From Orychophragmus violaceus (Eukaryota > Streptophyta > Magnoliopsida > Brassicales > Brassicaceae), in assembly GCA_030180135.1 (NCBI GenBank), contig CM058236.1, positions 59,733,728-59,797,727 on the forward strand: a stretch of DNA of 64,000 nt, in the 5' to 3' direction. Below, piece by piece: positions 33,811-44,749 of the stretch. The translations under genes were made by a program, and so were the position numbers. The first letter of the stretch is position 1, and each line of letters begins with the position of its first letter. The notes beneath the pieces were generated by a model. That model had not been told where the DNA came from, ran no database searches, and saw only the letters and a program-made list of their open reading frames with translations.

Positions 33811-35238
33811 ATGAGTCAACAAGTCATCTTCGACATGATCCAGACAATTCAAACCAACCTTTCATCGTTTGAAAAATCCTTAGATCGGATTGAACGAGAT
33901 CGCTCGGTAGAACATAATGGGTATAAAGCAATTGATCCTGAACCACCTGACCATCAACGTAGACGCACAAGACGAGCAGAAAGAACACCACCAAATATCA
34001 CACAAAAAACTCCATGGAGTTCCCCACTCCGAGTCACATTCCAAGCCACCATCAAATCCAAACTCAGGTTATGTTTATATGATGGTTATGAATATTATGG
34101 GCCTGAATGTTTTGAGTTTTCAGAAAAAGGAGCAGATTACCTACAATGGGAGGAAAACATGGACAAATACTTTATGTATTATTCCATTCCCACTGATTAC
34201 AAACTTTCCATCTCTCTTGGACAACTCACCGGTGAAGCTCTAAAATGGTGGGAGAAAGAAGAGTATGAACGATGGTACTATAAGGAGCCAAGGATCAGAA
34301 CGTGGGAAAGTTTAAAGTTGAGTATGTGTGAAATATTTTCACCACATAGCATTTCACCATCAGTAAATACCACTTACCTTCAAAGGGAACCAAGCCGAGA
34401 GGACCTAATTCCTAGACATGTGCAAAACGAAAACTCCAAACAAGTCAAGGATCAAGGTAAGAGCTCTTCTACTAAAAGTTCATTAGAGATAATATGTTAT
34501 AGGTGTCACCAAGGAGGTCATTTTGCTGTAACATGCCCAACTAGAAAATTGGTAATCCACACATCTCTAGAACCTAAAACGAATAACCACGAAGAAAGTG
34601 ATAACCAAGTTAGATCCGATTTTAATTCTTCCAATTCTAGTATCATGCAATTATCCTCGTCTGTTTGTGACAATAAAAAGGACATTTTAATACACTTGTC
34701 TAGTTCCAAAAGTGTTGAGAAAGTTCCAGGCGCTAAGGATATCATTACGGATCAAGAAGAAGCTTCCACAATGGAGAAAAAGATGTCGGACCAAGATCAT
34801 ACCATGGAGAACAAAGAAGACCACCAACCAACACAAGGAGGGTCCAAACACTTACAGCTCAAATCAACCAGTCAGAAGCATGGCAGAGAAGTCATTGGTT
34901 CATTTCTGATCAAGGAAGAACCACCAGATGAAACAACAAGACACCACAAGCCGAGCCTCAACAAACACAACTATCACGGTAAGGTTCTAGACTCTCAAAT
35001 CAGGATGAAGGCTAACTTTCTTTCTCTTGGTGCAGATTATATAGTTTCGAGGTCGAAACTTCTTCAAGAGGGAGAGTATGATGAGGACATCAAGTCATCA
35101 TCAATCAAGGAGCATGGAGAGGACATCATCATCAGTACTTCAAATCCTCCTACTTTCACTGGAAGATCTTCTAGGAGCCCAATTGGATATCGCACCGATC
35201 TATCTGCTAGAACCAAAGAAATCCTACAAGCCTTGTAG
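33811..35238 (+). CDS. Gypsy-type Gag of TR-GAG, C-terminus read into host element
   Basis: The 475-codon frame begins MSQQVIFDMIQTIQTNLSSF. A coiled-coil-like N-terminus and an Arg-rich stretch lead to a retrotransposon gag (capsid) domain at about residues 95-185 with the usual YFMYYSIPTDYKLSISLGQL and ALKWWE motifs. The zinc knuckle CYRCHQGGHFAVTC is at 229-242. A long acidic, low-complexity tail follows. From about residue 423 the frame runs through the truncated 3' LTR and then through antisense Athila-A, so the last 50 or so residues are not ancestral. Gag alone could package its RNA but not copy it. Confidence 0.7.
   Translation: MSQQVIFDMIQTIQTNLSSFEKSLDRIERDRSVEHNGYKAIDPEPPDHQRRRTRRAERTPPNITQKTPWSSPLRVTFQATIKSKLRLCLYDGYEYYGPECFEFSEKGADYLQWEENMDKYFMYYSIPTDYKLSISLGQLTGEALKWWEKEEYERWYYKEPRIRTWESLKLSMCEIFSPHSISPSVNTTYLQREPSREDLIPRHVQNENSKQVKDQGKSSSTKSSLEIICYRCHQGGHFAVTCPTRKLVIHTSLEPKTNNHEESDNQVRSDFNSSNSSIMQLSSSVCDNKKDILIHLSSSKSVEKVPGAKDIITDQEEASTMEKKMSDQDHTMENKEDHQPTQGGSKHLQLKSTSQKHGREVIGSFLIKEEPPDETTRHHKPSLNKHNYHGKVLDSQIRMKANFLSLGADYIVSRSKLLQEGEYDEDIKSSSIKEHGEDIIISTSNPPTFTGRSSRSPIGYRTDLSARTKEILQAL
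35079..35134 (+). repeat. Truncated 3' LTR of TR-GAG (56 bp)
   Basis: It starts like the 5' LTR (13 of the first 14 bases match) after a purine run (AAGAGGGAGAGTA) and ends CATCATCATCA at the GTACT duplication. About 1.1 kb is missing. Confidence 0.6.
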
Positions 35239-37544
35239 GTGAATAAGCCTAGCCTTTTAGCTACCGAGAAAGGCATCAAACTTGCGCTTGCTCCAAGATC
35301 ATATAAACAACTCTCAAATCTAAAAGGACCAATAGCACATGGAAGGGTGAAACTGCCCGGATCTTCAAGCTTTCTTGGCACAATACTCCTTTGGATGAAT
35401 TCACTACATTCATGCGAGACCACAACCATTCCTTGAACTTCCTTTGTTCTTTCTTTTATTGCATCCTTGAGGAACTTGGTGTATTCTGGGACTAATAGGA
35501 AAGCGTCAATCAAGGGCAATGTTAGCTCTACAATCTTCATTTGCTTTTCGAACAGAGCCTTATACTTTTCCAATAGTTGCTTTTTGAATCTACCCGGAAA
35601 AGGAAGTTTTGGCTCATATGGTGGTAGAACAAACTCATCCTTCTTCTTCTTAGGTGCATCCTCAACCCTTTCACAAGCTGTAGCTTTACCCTTTCTCAAT
35701 GCAACCTCACTTTCATCCTCTTTGGCAAAAACAGACTTTTCCAAAGTCACCTCCCCACCTTGTTTCTCAATGTCCTCATTGAGATTAGAAGACACAATGG
35801 GTGTAGTAAGTTGTTTGGGCTGTAGCTCTTTACCACTCCTCAAGGTCATAGCATGGATGTACTCCTTGGGGTTTTGCTCAGATTTTCCAGGTAAAGTACC
35901 TTGAGTGCGGGATGTAGAGGCTGTTTTTTTTTCCATGTTTGTGACCCTTGAGGTCAAGTTCTGAAGCTCGCTTTTGAGATCCCGTACTTCCACAGCTCCT
36001 GAGGCTTGCCCTTGAAGAAGTTTCTGCATCATACTTTTCAACTCATTGTCCACACCCGATGAAGAGGAAGCTTGGGGCTGTTGTTGTCCAAAACCGGGTG
36101 GGTATTGTTGCTTTGGAGCATAGCTTTGTTGACCTTGAAACTGAAGCTTATTGACAAACCCTTGTTGGTTAGTGTAAGGGATAAATGGCTTTTGTTGTTG
36201 AGATTGTTGAAATCCTTGTTGCCCTTGTTGTGGAGCTTGTCCATGGGATTGAACTTGGGGATAAATCTGATCTTGTGGGTTCGCCACATTGGGGTTTCGA
36301 TAAGAGAAATTAGGATGGTTCCGGTAGTTTGGGTTGAAACCCTTGTTGAAACCTCCTTGGCCCGCAATGAAGTTGATCTCTTCTTGGGTCATATCTCCTT
36401 CAAGACTAAATAGGACGGGTTGGGATTCATCATAGTTGTCCACAAAGATGATTTGCTTTTGGGTTGATGAGATCATCTTGTCTATCTTGTCAATTAGAGA
36501 TTTGATTTCCTTCTCGTACTTCTCATCCGTAGAAGATGATCCTCTATTACTCCGCTCATAATCCTCATTGTAATTCCCGTCGCTTGTAGCAAGGTTTTCA
36601 ATTAATTCCATAGCTTCATCAACTCCCTTGCCTAGGAAGTGTCCATTGCTACAAGAGTCTAGCATCGCTCTCATTCTAGGGAGCACTCCGCGATAGAGGT
36701 TACTGAGTAGTGTCTCCTTGGTGAAACCGTGGTGTGGGCATTGAGTAGTGAGCTTGTTGAACCTTTCCCAAGCTTCAGCGAAGCTCTCGTTGTTGCGTTG
36801 CACAAACCCGGATAGCTCATTGCAAAAACGGGCAGTCCTAGTAGTTGAGAAGAACTTCTTCAAGAAAGCCTTCTTGAGTTCTTCCCAAGTAGTGATGGAG
36901 CCCGGAGGGATGGTGCTTTCCCAATCTTTGGCTCTATCCGCCAAAGAGAAGACGAAGAGACGCATCTTGAGACCATCATCAGTCACGCCATTGAGCCTTG
37001 TAGTAGCACAGATTTTATCAAATGTATCCAAGTGCTGCAAGGGGTCTTCAGATGCAAGCCCATGAAATTGATTGTTTTGCACCATGTTCATCACCATAGC
37101 CCGGATTTCAAAGTTGTTGTTGTTCACCGGTGGTGGAATGATTCCTTGCCGGTTTGCATTTGTATCCAGTGCATCTCCATCACCAATGGCTCTAAAAGGT
37201 CTCTCGGGATGAACCGGGATCCTGTATCCTTGTCCATCTCTAGCATCCTCATCCTGATGATGCTGCTGATCCTGATGGCCCTGATGGCCCTGTTGGTCCT
37301 GTTGACCATCGAGATCCATAACTGGCTGTTCTTGAGGCTCAAACTGAGGCTGAACCACTTCTTCCTGTTCCAACCCGAGTCTTTCCAAGTGCACAACTCT
37401 CTCTAAAGCACGTCGCTCCTTTTCTAATCTCCTCTCGTGTGCCTTGATATCCTCAACTCGTGCAACAAGGTTTGTAGGGCCTTGGCTGCGCAAGTTCATA
37501 CACCTGACATCAAAGAGAGAGGAAGGAGTGAAGTTAGTAACCAA
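35135..37544 (-). pseudogene. Athila-A Gag and start of protease
   Basis: The frame starts at 37544 and is open for over 800 codons until TR-GAG interrupts it. The N-terminus is acidic and Gln-rich. A retrotransposon gag (capsid) domain lies around residues 150-330 (WESTIPPGSITTWEELKKAF, FAEAWERFNKLTTQCPHHGF). A Gln/Asn-rich middle and a charged region follow. Near residue 760 is DLGASASLMPFSVAKRL, the Athila form of the aspartic protease active site (DLGAS in place of DTGA). No stop occurs before the insertion, so Gag-protease was intact when TR-GAG landed. Confidence 0.85.
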
Positions 37545-37598
37545 TACTTGAACTAAATAGGATCAGAAATCGAATTGATCTATCCAATGTCCCAAGAT

Positions 37599-37611
37599 GG
37601 CAACGGCGCCA
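37599..37611 (-). other. Primer binding site of Athila-A
   Basis: The minus strand reads TGGCGCCGTTGCC, the tRNA-Asp-type site typical of Athila elements, three bases inside the LTR edge. Confidence 0.85.
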
Positions 37612-37614
37612 AAT

Positions 37615-39191
37615 TGATAACAAGATTTTTACAATCTTTATGGGTATCAATTCCCCATGCTTATCGTGTAGCAATGAGGGATCAATCCAATTTTGGGACC
37701 GGATTAAACCAAAGTGAATACACTAAACCTCTAGAGTCAAGCAATACCAATTTGAGTTGAAATTCTAAATGTCCTAAGTGCAATTAACAATATCAAGCAA
37801 ACGAAATCAAACTAGAGAGAATTAAACAAGCAATAACAACTTAGATAATCAAGATTAAAGGATAAATCTTATGGGCATAGGTCAATGGAATGGAAGACTC
37901 GGGATGATCTCGGGATGCTAATCAAGCTTCAAACAAGCTAACCTCCTAGGAAGGAACATAATAAGTTGACTAGCCTAATCTCTTCGTGCTAATCTCTTTA
38001 CCTAATCCTAATCCAAGAACAAACTCTCATTTGTGAATTAAGATCAAGCAAGCAATCAAAAAAGTTCCAAATGGCCAACAATCACTCTAGAAATTCATTT
38101 CCATGAGCTAGAATATGAAAGTCCTATCAAAGCTAGAAACTGGAATTTCATCGAACACATGGTGGGCAAGAAATCCTAAACATCCTAATCAACATGATCA
38201 AGGCTAACTAGGCATTAAGCACACTTAGATAGAAGAGATTTAAGATAGATTAAACATCAGACATCCCTTAATCATCCCAAATCAACCTAATCCTACCTAA
38301 CCCATAAACCCTATGAGAAACTACTCACTAATCATCATGTGATCAACAAAACCAAGATAGATAGTGTTAATCATTGGTGATTAGAGAAGATAGAAAGATT
38401 GGAAAGAAGAAATCTCAAAAGAAGTACTTGGATTAAATCAAGAAAACAAACTTGTTCTTACAAAGTGTTTAGAACCTAAAATAAAGCTTAAGAAGACAAC
38501 AAAAATCAGGTTTTTGGCTTTAAATAGTTAAGGGGTGCGAACCGGGTATTGACCCGGATCCAACTGAAAATCTGGGAACCGTATCGGCCAGCCAAACCGA
38601 TATGCTGGCCGATATGAATCTTCTGGGATTTTGTCGAAGGAGCGTATCGGCCCGCCTGGCCGATACTCAGGCCGATATTGGTCTTCGGATTTTTATGGGT
38701 AACAAGCGTATCGGTTGGCTAAACCGATATGCCAACCGATATGCTTCAAATGATTTTAATCCGAGAGTTCATATCGGTTGAGCCGACCGATATTGAACCC
38801 GATATGGACTCTTGGATTTTTGCCCGAAGAAACGTATCGGCCCGTCTAGCCGATAAGCACACTGATATCCATCTTCTGCTTTAAACCGAGAGTGTGTATC
38901 GGCCACCCCAACCGATATGGTGGCCGATATGCATCTTCTGCTGCTTCTTCCTTGGTTCTTTGATCTCTAGACTCCTCTTCCAAGCTCACCCTTGCTCCAT
39001 GCACTCCAAATCATCTGCAAAATCACAAGGAAACACTCCAAATGCAACCTAGAATGCTATATCCTAACCTAAAATGATCCTAACCTCTAAACAAGACAAT
39101 AAGCAAAGGAAAATGAAGCTAAAGGGAGCTAAAAAGAACCAAAACATAAGCTAAACAACATCCTAATATGCCATGAAATACAAGTATATCA
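37615..39191 (-). repeat. 5' LTR of Athila-A (1577 bp)
   Basis: On the minus strand it runs from TGATATACTTG (39191) to CTTGTTATCA (37615). The outer edge meets Copia-4 sequence. It holds the 63-bp TATCGG array. The partner LTR lies outside the window. Confidence 0.8.
38581..38940 (-). repeat. 63-bp TATCGG/CCGATA array in the Athila-A LTR
   Basis: Units begin near 38581, 38643, 38708, 38771, 38834 and 38896, steps of 62-65 bp. Each has TATCGG, then CCGATA, then another CCGATA, and ends in a TTCTGG/TCTTGG-like stretch. It is related to the spacer array at 19120-19470 in the same orientation. Confidence 0.8.
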
Positions 39192-39196
39192 CATAC

Positions 39197-40969
39197 TATG
39201 TAATCTTGCTTCTGATGGATGACCAAGACGCTGATGCCATAAGTCTCTTGTAGAAGCCAAAGAAGCACAAAAAGATTGAACAGAAAATGAAGATGCAAGA
39301 TCATGACTAGTAAAGACATAAAGATTGTGAAAGCTTTTACACTTCCCAATCATCAAGCCCTGAATAAGGTCCTGTATAATGCAACAATCATGGAAGAAGT
39401 GAGCCGAGCACATACTGGTTTAAACAAGAGAACTCACAGAAATCAAATTAAAATGAAATGATGGTATATGCAGAACATAAAGCAAAATCAGTGTTACAGA
39501 CAAATGTATTGTGCCAGTGTGAGATATGGGAACTCTAACAGCATTAGATAAGGATACTGTCTTATCTGTGACTGTCTATACTTATGTAAATATCATAAGG
39601 TCAGAACAAACATGTCCATTGGCACCACTATCAACAATCCAAGCATCGTGAGGAATGATAGTGGTTAAAGAGTTTAAAGAATGATGATGGTAAGTGAGAA
39701 TATGATTTTCATGGCGAAGATTTGTAGAAGAGAAATGGAAAGACAATACCTGCAGAAGTATTTCAAGCCATTATACCATGATCAGTTATTGATGAGAATG
39801 AATGTTGAATTCGAGATTCCTGAGAACTGTTGAGGGAATTCAGCTGAGCAATGATTTGCTGGACTTGAACCTGAGTGAGAAGTGGACTATTTGTGGGAGA
39901 AAAAGTATTCAGCTGAGGCATGACTTCAGCAACAACATTGGCAATCACATTTTCTTTGTTGTACGTATTTTGCTGAGTCGTTTTCCATTGCTGATGTGGC
40001 TGAGAAATATTCTTCTGTTGAGAGTATGACTTTGGCCATAAGCAGATGGAGTAGCCTCTCCTTTGGAAGCAGATAGATGACCACGAGGATAGCCATGTAG
40101 TTTATAACACTTGTTAACTACATGGCCAGTCATGCCACAGTGAGTACATATAGGGCGTGGTCTTAGTTTGTAGCTTGTATATGCTTCCATATGCTGAAAC
40201 TCTTCATTAGTAGTTTGTGATGTTTGAAACACCACATTGTCCATACTGATGACTGGTTTGAGCACTTGCTGGCGTTCATCTTAACAGACCATATTGAATA
40301 CTTCTTCAATAGAAGGCAACAATTTCAACATCAGAATTTGCCTCTTGTTAGACTCATATGCTTCATTTAATCCCATAAGAACTTCATAACTTTGTTTTTG
40401 TCCTGCATTTTCTTCCAGTTAGCTGCAGCGGAGCATTCACATTTGCCACAAGTGCAGAGCGGCATCTCAACAAAGTTTGTGTAGGTTTCCCAGAGTGTAA
40501 CAAGTTCCATATAATAAGTACTGACATCGCGAGAACCTTGATTCACTAAACAAAGTCTCTGATCAATTTCAAAGATGCGGACTAGATTATTTTGTTTAAA
40601 TCGATTCAATAGACTGTTCCAGACCATCGCTGCAGTTGGCATGTAAAGAAGACTGGCACTAATACTCTTTTCAACAGAATTCAACAACCAGATGGATACC
40701 ATATCATTGCAGCGTGACCATGAACCAGCATTCACATCATCAGCAGGGGGTTTAGGAATCGTACAATCAAAAAATTCGAGTTTGTTTCAGACGTTTAAGC
40801 CAAGGTGCACAGATCAGCGCCATGAGTGGAAATCAGCTCCGCTAGAAAGACGATCCGAGACAAGCATAAGTCCACTGTGATCGTTATGGTGGAGATAGCA
40901 CGGATTTTCGTAGAGATCGGTGGAATGATGATTACGCGGTATCGAATCTGGTCCAGATGTGGTCGACAT
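39197..40969 (-). pseudogene. Copia-4 gag-protease remnant
   Basis: The start is at 40969 (MSTTSGPDS). The region near residue 30 reads like the conserved NPYYLHPSDHPG motif. Stops and shifts follow near 40815-40840, then an open block at 40735-40367 (WSRCNDMVSIWLLNSVEKSI), and a zinc knuckle CTHCGMTGHVVNKC near 40150. The protease motif WIVDSGAN is near 39635 and WHQRLGHPSEARLHS (GAG-pre-integrase) is near 39240. The frame is broken several times. Confidence 0.78.
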
Positions 40970-41184
40970 AGTTCTGATTGAACAAAAAAATCAAAGAAGA
41001 ATCAAAGATTAAAGAAGATTGAAAGAAAGAGATTGAAAATTGTTCGAGCGATTTCAACGAAAAATAAAAGAACCGAGAGACAAAGATCACGAAACAACAC
41101 GATCCTTGACGCACTCATGAGAGGAAATTGATCAAGAGGAATGAAGCGAAGACGAAGAATGATGAAGATTTCGCTCTGATACCA

Positions 41185-41431
41185 TATCACAACTCCAGAT
41201 TCAGCTCAAAAACATAAATTGAAGAGAAGATATTTTCTCATTAATGAAAAATGAATGTACAGCTCAAACTTATATACAATCCGTAATAAAGCTAATTAAG
41301 CTAAAATAACGTTAAGTATTGATTAACTAACTACTAACAAACTGACTTAACAATACGGTTGAGTGAACTGTTAAGTGAGTCAGCAAGTGAGTCAGCTAAT
41401 ATGGACTTTTGAAAGCATATCATATGCTACA
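41185..41431 (-). repeat. LTR of Copia-4 (about 247 bp)
   Basis: On the minus strand it starts TGTAGCATATGATATGC at 41431 and ends GTTGTGATA beside the primer site; the usual CA end is not kept. A TATATAAG lies in mid-LTR. The outer flank is ttcaa. Confidence 0.65.
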
Positions 41432-41916
41432 TTCAACCTCAAATTTGTTATTCATCAGTTTAGTAATGTGTACAGAGCTTTACAAGACCACAGTTCCCTG
41501 AAGTCAGGTGACTAAAATCGTTTACTTTAAAGTTCACAAAACAACTATTTAACAAGTTTACATCTCCCCAATATCTCCCCATTCACACTAGCAAGATTTT
41601 TCATCATATTAAAGCTCAAAATATAAAAGGGAGACAGAACATGAAGACTGAAGTCAACATAGGTGTTATAACAGATTTTGGGCATGTATACTCCAAAATG
41701 TGCATGCTTTGTTTCAAAATGTCCCTTACCGATTTCTACTCTTCTCTTTTCCAATTTCAGACAAGGGATAAATTGCATTGAGTGTTACTTTTTATGTTTT
41801 TAATAGCAACTTTGTATCTTTTCATATCTGCTTGCAATCCTGTATATTTTTTTGTAGGTCCCAGCATCAAAAGACCACACTTACCCTCACAGGTAAGAAT
41901 AGCTCAAGATGGACAC
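41432..41916. other. Unassigned sequence between Copia-4 and the foldback element
   Basis: AT-rich, with no convincing gene. A 35-base stretch near 41858-41892 is bounded by an AG and a GTAAGA like a small exon, but nothing around it supports a gene. Confidence 0.4.
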
Positions 41917-42215
41917 GGATAGCACACGATTTCCCTTCTATCCATTCTTTTTTTCCCCTCCACTCTCTCTCTTACTTTACCTTTTTCTTCACCCCTCCTT
42001 TTTTTGACAGTGGATACGATGGCGGAGTTGAGGTTTCCGGCCATATAGACCATCGGAATATAGATATAATCGGCCGATGTACCGGAATTCAAAAAAAAAA
42101 AATTGGGCTTAATACGGAAATTTTGAATGGACAGTTTAGACTATGTGTCCACAATATCGGCTATTCGTGGATACAACCACGATCATATCACATGCAAGAC
42201 GCTTACTATGTAGAC
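41917..42215 (+). repeat. Left terminal inverted repeat of the foldback element
   Basis: It pairs with 57514-57831 in reverse complement. Conserved blocks include CACGATTTCCCTTCTATCC, GGATACGATGGCGGAGTTGA and GGTTTCCGGCCATATAGACC. CT-rich, T-rich and A-rich runs vary in length between the copies. Confidence 0.8.
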
Positions 42216-43131
42216 TTCGTGGACACTACCATGACTATATCACATGCTAGACTTTCCTGATGAAAAGAAGGTGGTTAAGAATTCTACTATGTATCGACTA
42301 TTCGTGTACACTACCATAATTTTAGTACATGTTATACGCTTCTGATGAATAGAAGGTGGTCAAGAGTTCTACCATGTATCGACTGTTCGTGGAAACTACC
42401 ACGATTATATCACATGCTAGACGCTTCTGATAAACATAAGGTGGTCAAAAGTTCACAAGATTGTGAATATGTGGACACAAGTACGATCGAAAATATTAAA
42501 AACTGTTTTTACTGTGTATCGACTATTTGTGGACACTACCAAGATTATATCACATGCTAGACGCTTCTGATGAACAGAAGGTGGTTAAGAGTTCTACCAT
42601 GTATCGACTTGGACACTACCACGATTATATAATATGATTGACGTTTCTGATGAACAGAAGGTGGTCAAGATTTCACATAATTGTGAATATGTGGACACAA
42701 AGTACGATCGAAAATATTAAAAACTGTGTTTTACTTTGTATCGACTATTCGTAGACACTACCACGATTATATCACATGTTAGACGCTTCTGATGAACAGA
42801 AGGTGGTCAAGAGTTCTACCATGTATCGACTATTCGTGGACAGTACCACGATTATATCACATGCTAGACACTTTTGATGAACATAAGGTGGTCAAGAGTT
42901 CACATGATTGTGAATTTGTGGACACAAAGTGTGATCGAAAATATTAAAAACTGTGTTTACTATGTATCTACTATTCGTGGACACTACCACGATTATATCA
43001 CATGCTAGACGCTTCTTATGAACATAAAGTGGTCAAGAGACACTACAACGATTATATCACATGCTAGATGCTTCTAGTGAACAGAAGGTGGTCAAGAGTT
43101 CTACTATGTACCGTTTATTCGTGGACACTAC
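42216..43131 (+). repeat. Alternating 85/140-bp tandem array
   Basis: The landmark TTATATCACATGCTAG recurs near 42405, 42545, 42625 (decayed), 42766, 42851, 42990 and 43051, so short units of about 85 bp alternate with long units of about 140 bp, a higher-order repeat of about 225 bp. The long form has an extra stretch with GTGAATATGTGGACACAA and CGAAAATATTAAAAACTG. The short unit resembles the inner edge of the inverted repeat (CACGATCATATCACATGC near 42180), so the array probably grew from there. Confidence 0.75.
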
Positions 43132-44293
43132 TGATATATCATGGTTTTTAGGACTTTCAACCATGGTATATGTATTTGATATTGAGTCTTTTAGAGTCCT
43201 TTGGAGTCATTTTATGTGTGTTTACAGGTCTAGGCACGTTTGGAGTGGATTTGGACATTGTGGCGCATTCTGGAGCTATTTGTAGCATTCGTCCGAGAGG
43301 AAGAAGTCACTGCCGATATCAGATGGTTGTGTCGATCGACACACACTATGCATCGATCGACACATATGCGAGATGGACTTTTCTCGGCAGTTTAATGAAG
43401 ATTTGTAGAAATTGCAGTTTGCCTCACAAGTTTCTCATAATTACAAAGAAGCCCCGGCCGAGTTTAGATCATTATATTAGGGTTTTTAAGCCATTGTTTA
43501 GGCTACACATTCATACGCTTAACTTACGCATTCTTTTATTCAGAGAGAGAGATTTGGAACTCATATTCCTTGTTTCTGTTTTATGATATTTGGTTTTCTA
43601 TTCAACATGTCTTTTGTTTCATCTGCCATGTCTGAGTAGTTTACCTGTTAGGTTTAGGGATTCTCTCAAGATATTTCATGGAATTATAGGTTGATCAACC
43701 TGTAGGGATTCATATCTGCTAGTTCTTCATCTAGGGTTGTTCTTACTGCTTGATCTGAATTGACCACTTAGATTATTAATGTTAGGTTGATTTCTGCAAC
43801 GACAATTGGTTAATTAATTAGAAAGAACCTAGATGAGCAATTTGACTATTCGTAAAGAAATTTGGCTTAGGAGAATTGTGAACGAAAGAACCTGAGTTTA
43901 ATGCATGTTTAGGATCTCTAGAATTCGCAACGAAAGTTGGTTTGCTAGGATTGTTATACATAGATAATATCCGCAACGAAAGTTGGTTTCTTATGCTTCT
44001 GTGATTCTAGTTCTAGAACAGTTATTAATTAGATCCCGATTGATTGATTAGCATGTGTTCCTGATTTCCTAAGAATTCCCTTTGACTTGACGCTTCGTTT
44101 GATTGCCTACAAAACCGCTTGATTTACTTTATGTTCTGATTTACTGCTTTCTACTGTTTCACTTAGCTTAATTCAACGTTCTACAATCTATCGCAAGATC
44201 TTGAGTCTTAGTGGATTTCGATACCCTATATACTACTGGTTCACGTCTATGCACTTGCAGTGTAGATCTAGGGATTAAAACCTGGTCGTATCA
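43132..44293 (+). repeat. 5' LTR of Athila-B (1162 bp)
   Basis: It runs from TGATATATCATGG to CGTATCA. CGATCG cores centred at 43335.5 and 43356.5 are 21 bp apart. The open frame near 43170-43586 that reads through them (with SIDTH motifs) has no other support. Confidence 0.87.
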
Positions 44294-44299
44294 AGTTTT

Positions 44300-44317
44300 T
44301 GGCGCCGTTGTCGGGGA
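44300..44317 (+). other. Primer binding site of Athila-B
   Basis: TGGCGCCGTTGTCGGGGA, the Athila tRNA-Asp-type site, a few bases after the LTR. Confidence 0.88.
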
Positions 44318-44439
44318 CTCTTTTGAGTCTTCGATAGATATGAACTTAGGGTTTAGCCTAGGTTTTTCATTTTTATTTTTGGTTACTAATTTTTCGGTTT
44401 TTTTCTTGCGTTCTAGGTACGCCTAGAATCGCATCGCAT

Positions 44440-44568
44440 CGATCGACACAGTCCTATGTGTCGATCGTCACAGTTTCGAGATTAGCATCGATCGACGCTC
44501 TCCCTGCATTGGTCGACACAAATCGAAACCCAAATTGAATGGATCGTTGCGGTCATGTGCATCGATCG
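44440..44568 (+). promoter_or_regulatory. Three CGATCG-type pairs in the Athila-B leader
   Basis: Centres are 44442.5/44464.5, 44491.5/44512.5 and 44543.5/44565.5 (22, 21 and 22 bp). Typical site: CATCGATCGACAC. The second member of the second pair and the first of the third have one or more core changes but keep the spacing. Confidence 0.6.
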
Positions 44569-44749
44569 ACGCTTGACGATTACTGACAGTTTATAACTGA
44601 TCGCGACTTGAGGAGTAATCCGGACAAGGAACTCGTGAATCTTGACCTTAAAGAGCTTGTAAAGCTAGAGAGAGAGAACATAAAAGCTCAAAAACCAGCT
44701 AAGATGGCAAACGCTATTGCTGTGCTTCTGATTTTGATTTGAAGGTGTT

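Larger units (their letters stand above)
32228..35134 (+). mobile_element. TR-GAG: gag-only LTR element with a truncated 3' LTR
   Basis: The target duplication GTACT (32223-32227 and 35135-35139) marks the ends in the Athila-A protease region. The 5' LTR is 1199 bp. A primer site, a leader and one gag frame follow. After a purine-rich tract the 3' LTR begins TGATGAGGACATCA at 35079 but is only 56 bp long. There is no protease, RT or integrase. The large LTR loss must have happened at or after insertion. Confidence 0.75.
17911..39191 (-). mobile_element. Athila-A: Ty3/gypsy (Athila-type) element, left end outside the window
   Basis: On the minus strand: 5' LTR 37615-39191, tRNA-Asp-type primer site, gag-protease 37544-35135, protease/RT 32222-30560, RNase H 21459-20822, integrase 20821-19658, a repeat-rich spacer, then the start of an Athila ORF1 protein at 18245. 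Copia-2 cuts it at 17911. TR-GAG and Giant-LTR interrupt it at 32228-35134 and 21460-30559. It is inserted in Copia-4; the flank at 39192-39196 is catac. A few nonsense codons and a frameshift in pol make it inactive. Confidence 0.87.
39192..41431 (-). mobile_element. Copia-4: degenerate Copia element, 5' part
   Basis: On the minus strand: LTR 41431-41185, initiator-Met primer site (41184-41173), gag and protease, then the GAG-pre-integrase motif where Athila-A cuts it at 39196. The rest would lie beyond the left end of Athila-A. It belongs to a different Copia lineage from Copia-1 to -3 (gag of the Retrotran_gag_3 type). It is the oldest layer of the left nest. Confidence 0.8.

Noticed and set aside
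38581..38940. Regular repeats that could suggest a CRISPR array
   Set aside because: Plant retrotransposon context, diverged repeats and no unique spacers.
41858..41892. Small exon with AG and GTAAGA borders
   Set aside because: Only 35 bases, with no flanking exons or homology.
43170..43586. Frame with repeated SIDTH-like motifs in the Athila-B LTR (also 48587-49051)
   Set aside because: The motif is just TCGATCGACAC translated; the frame differs between the LTR copies.
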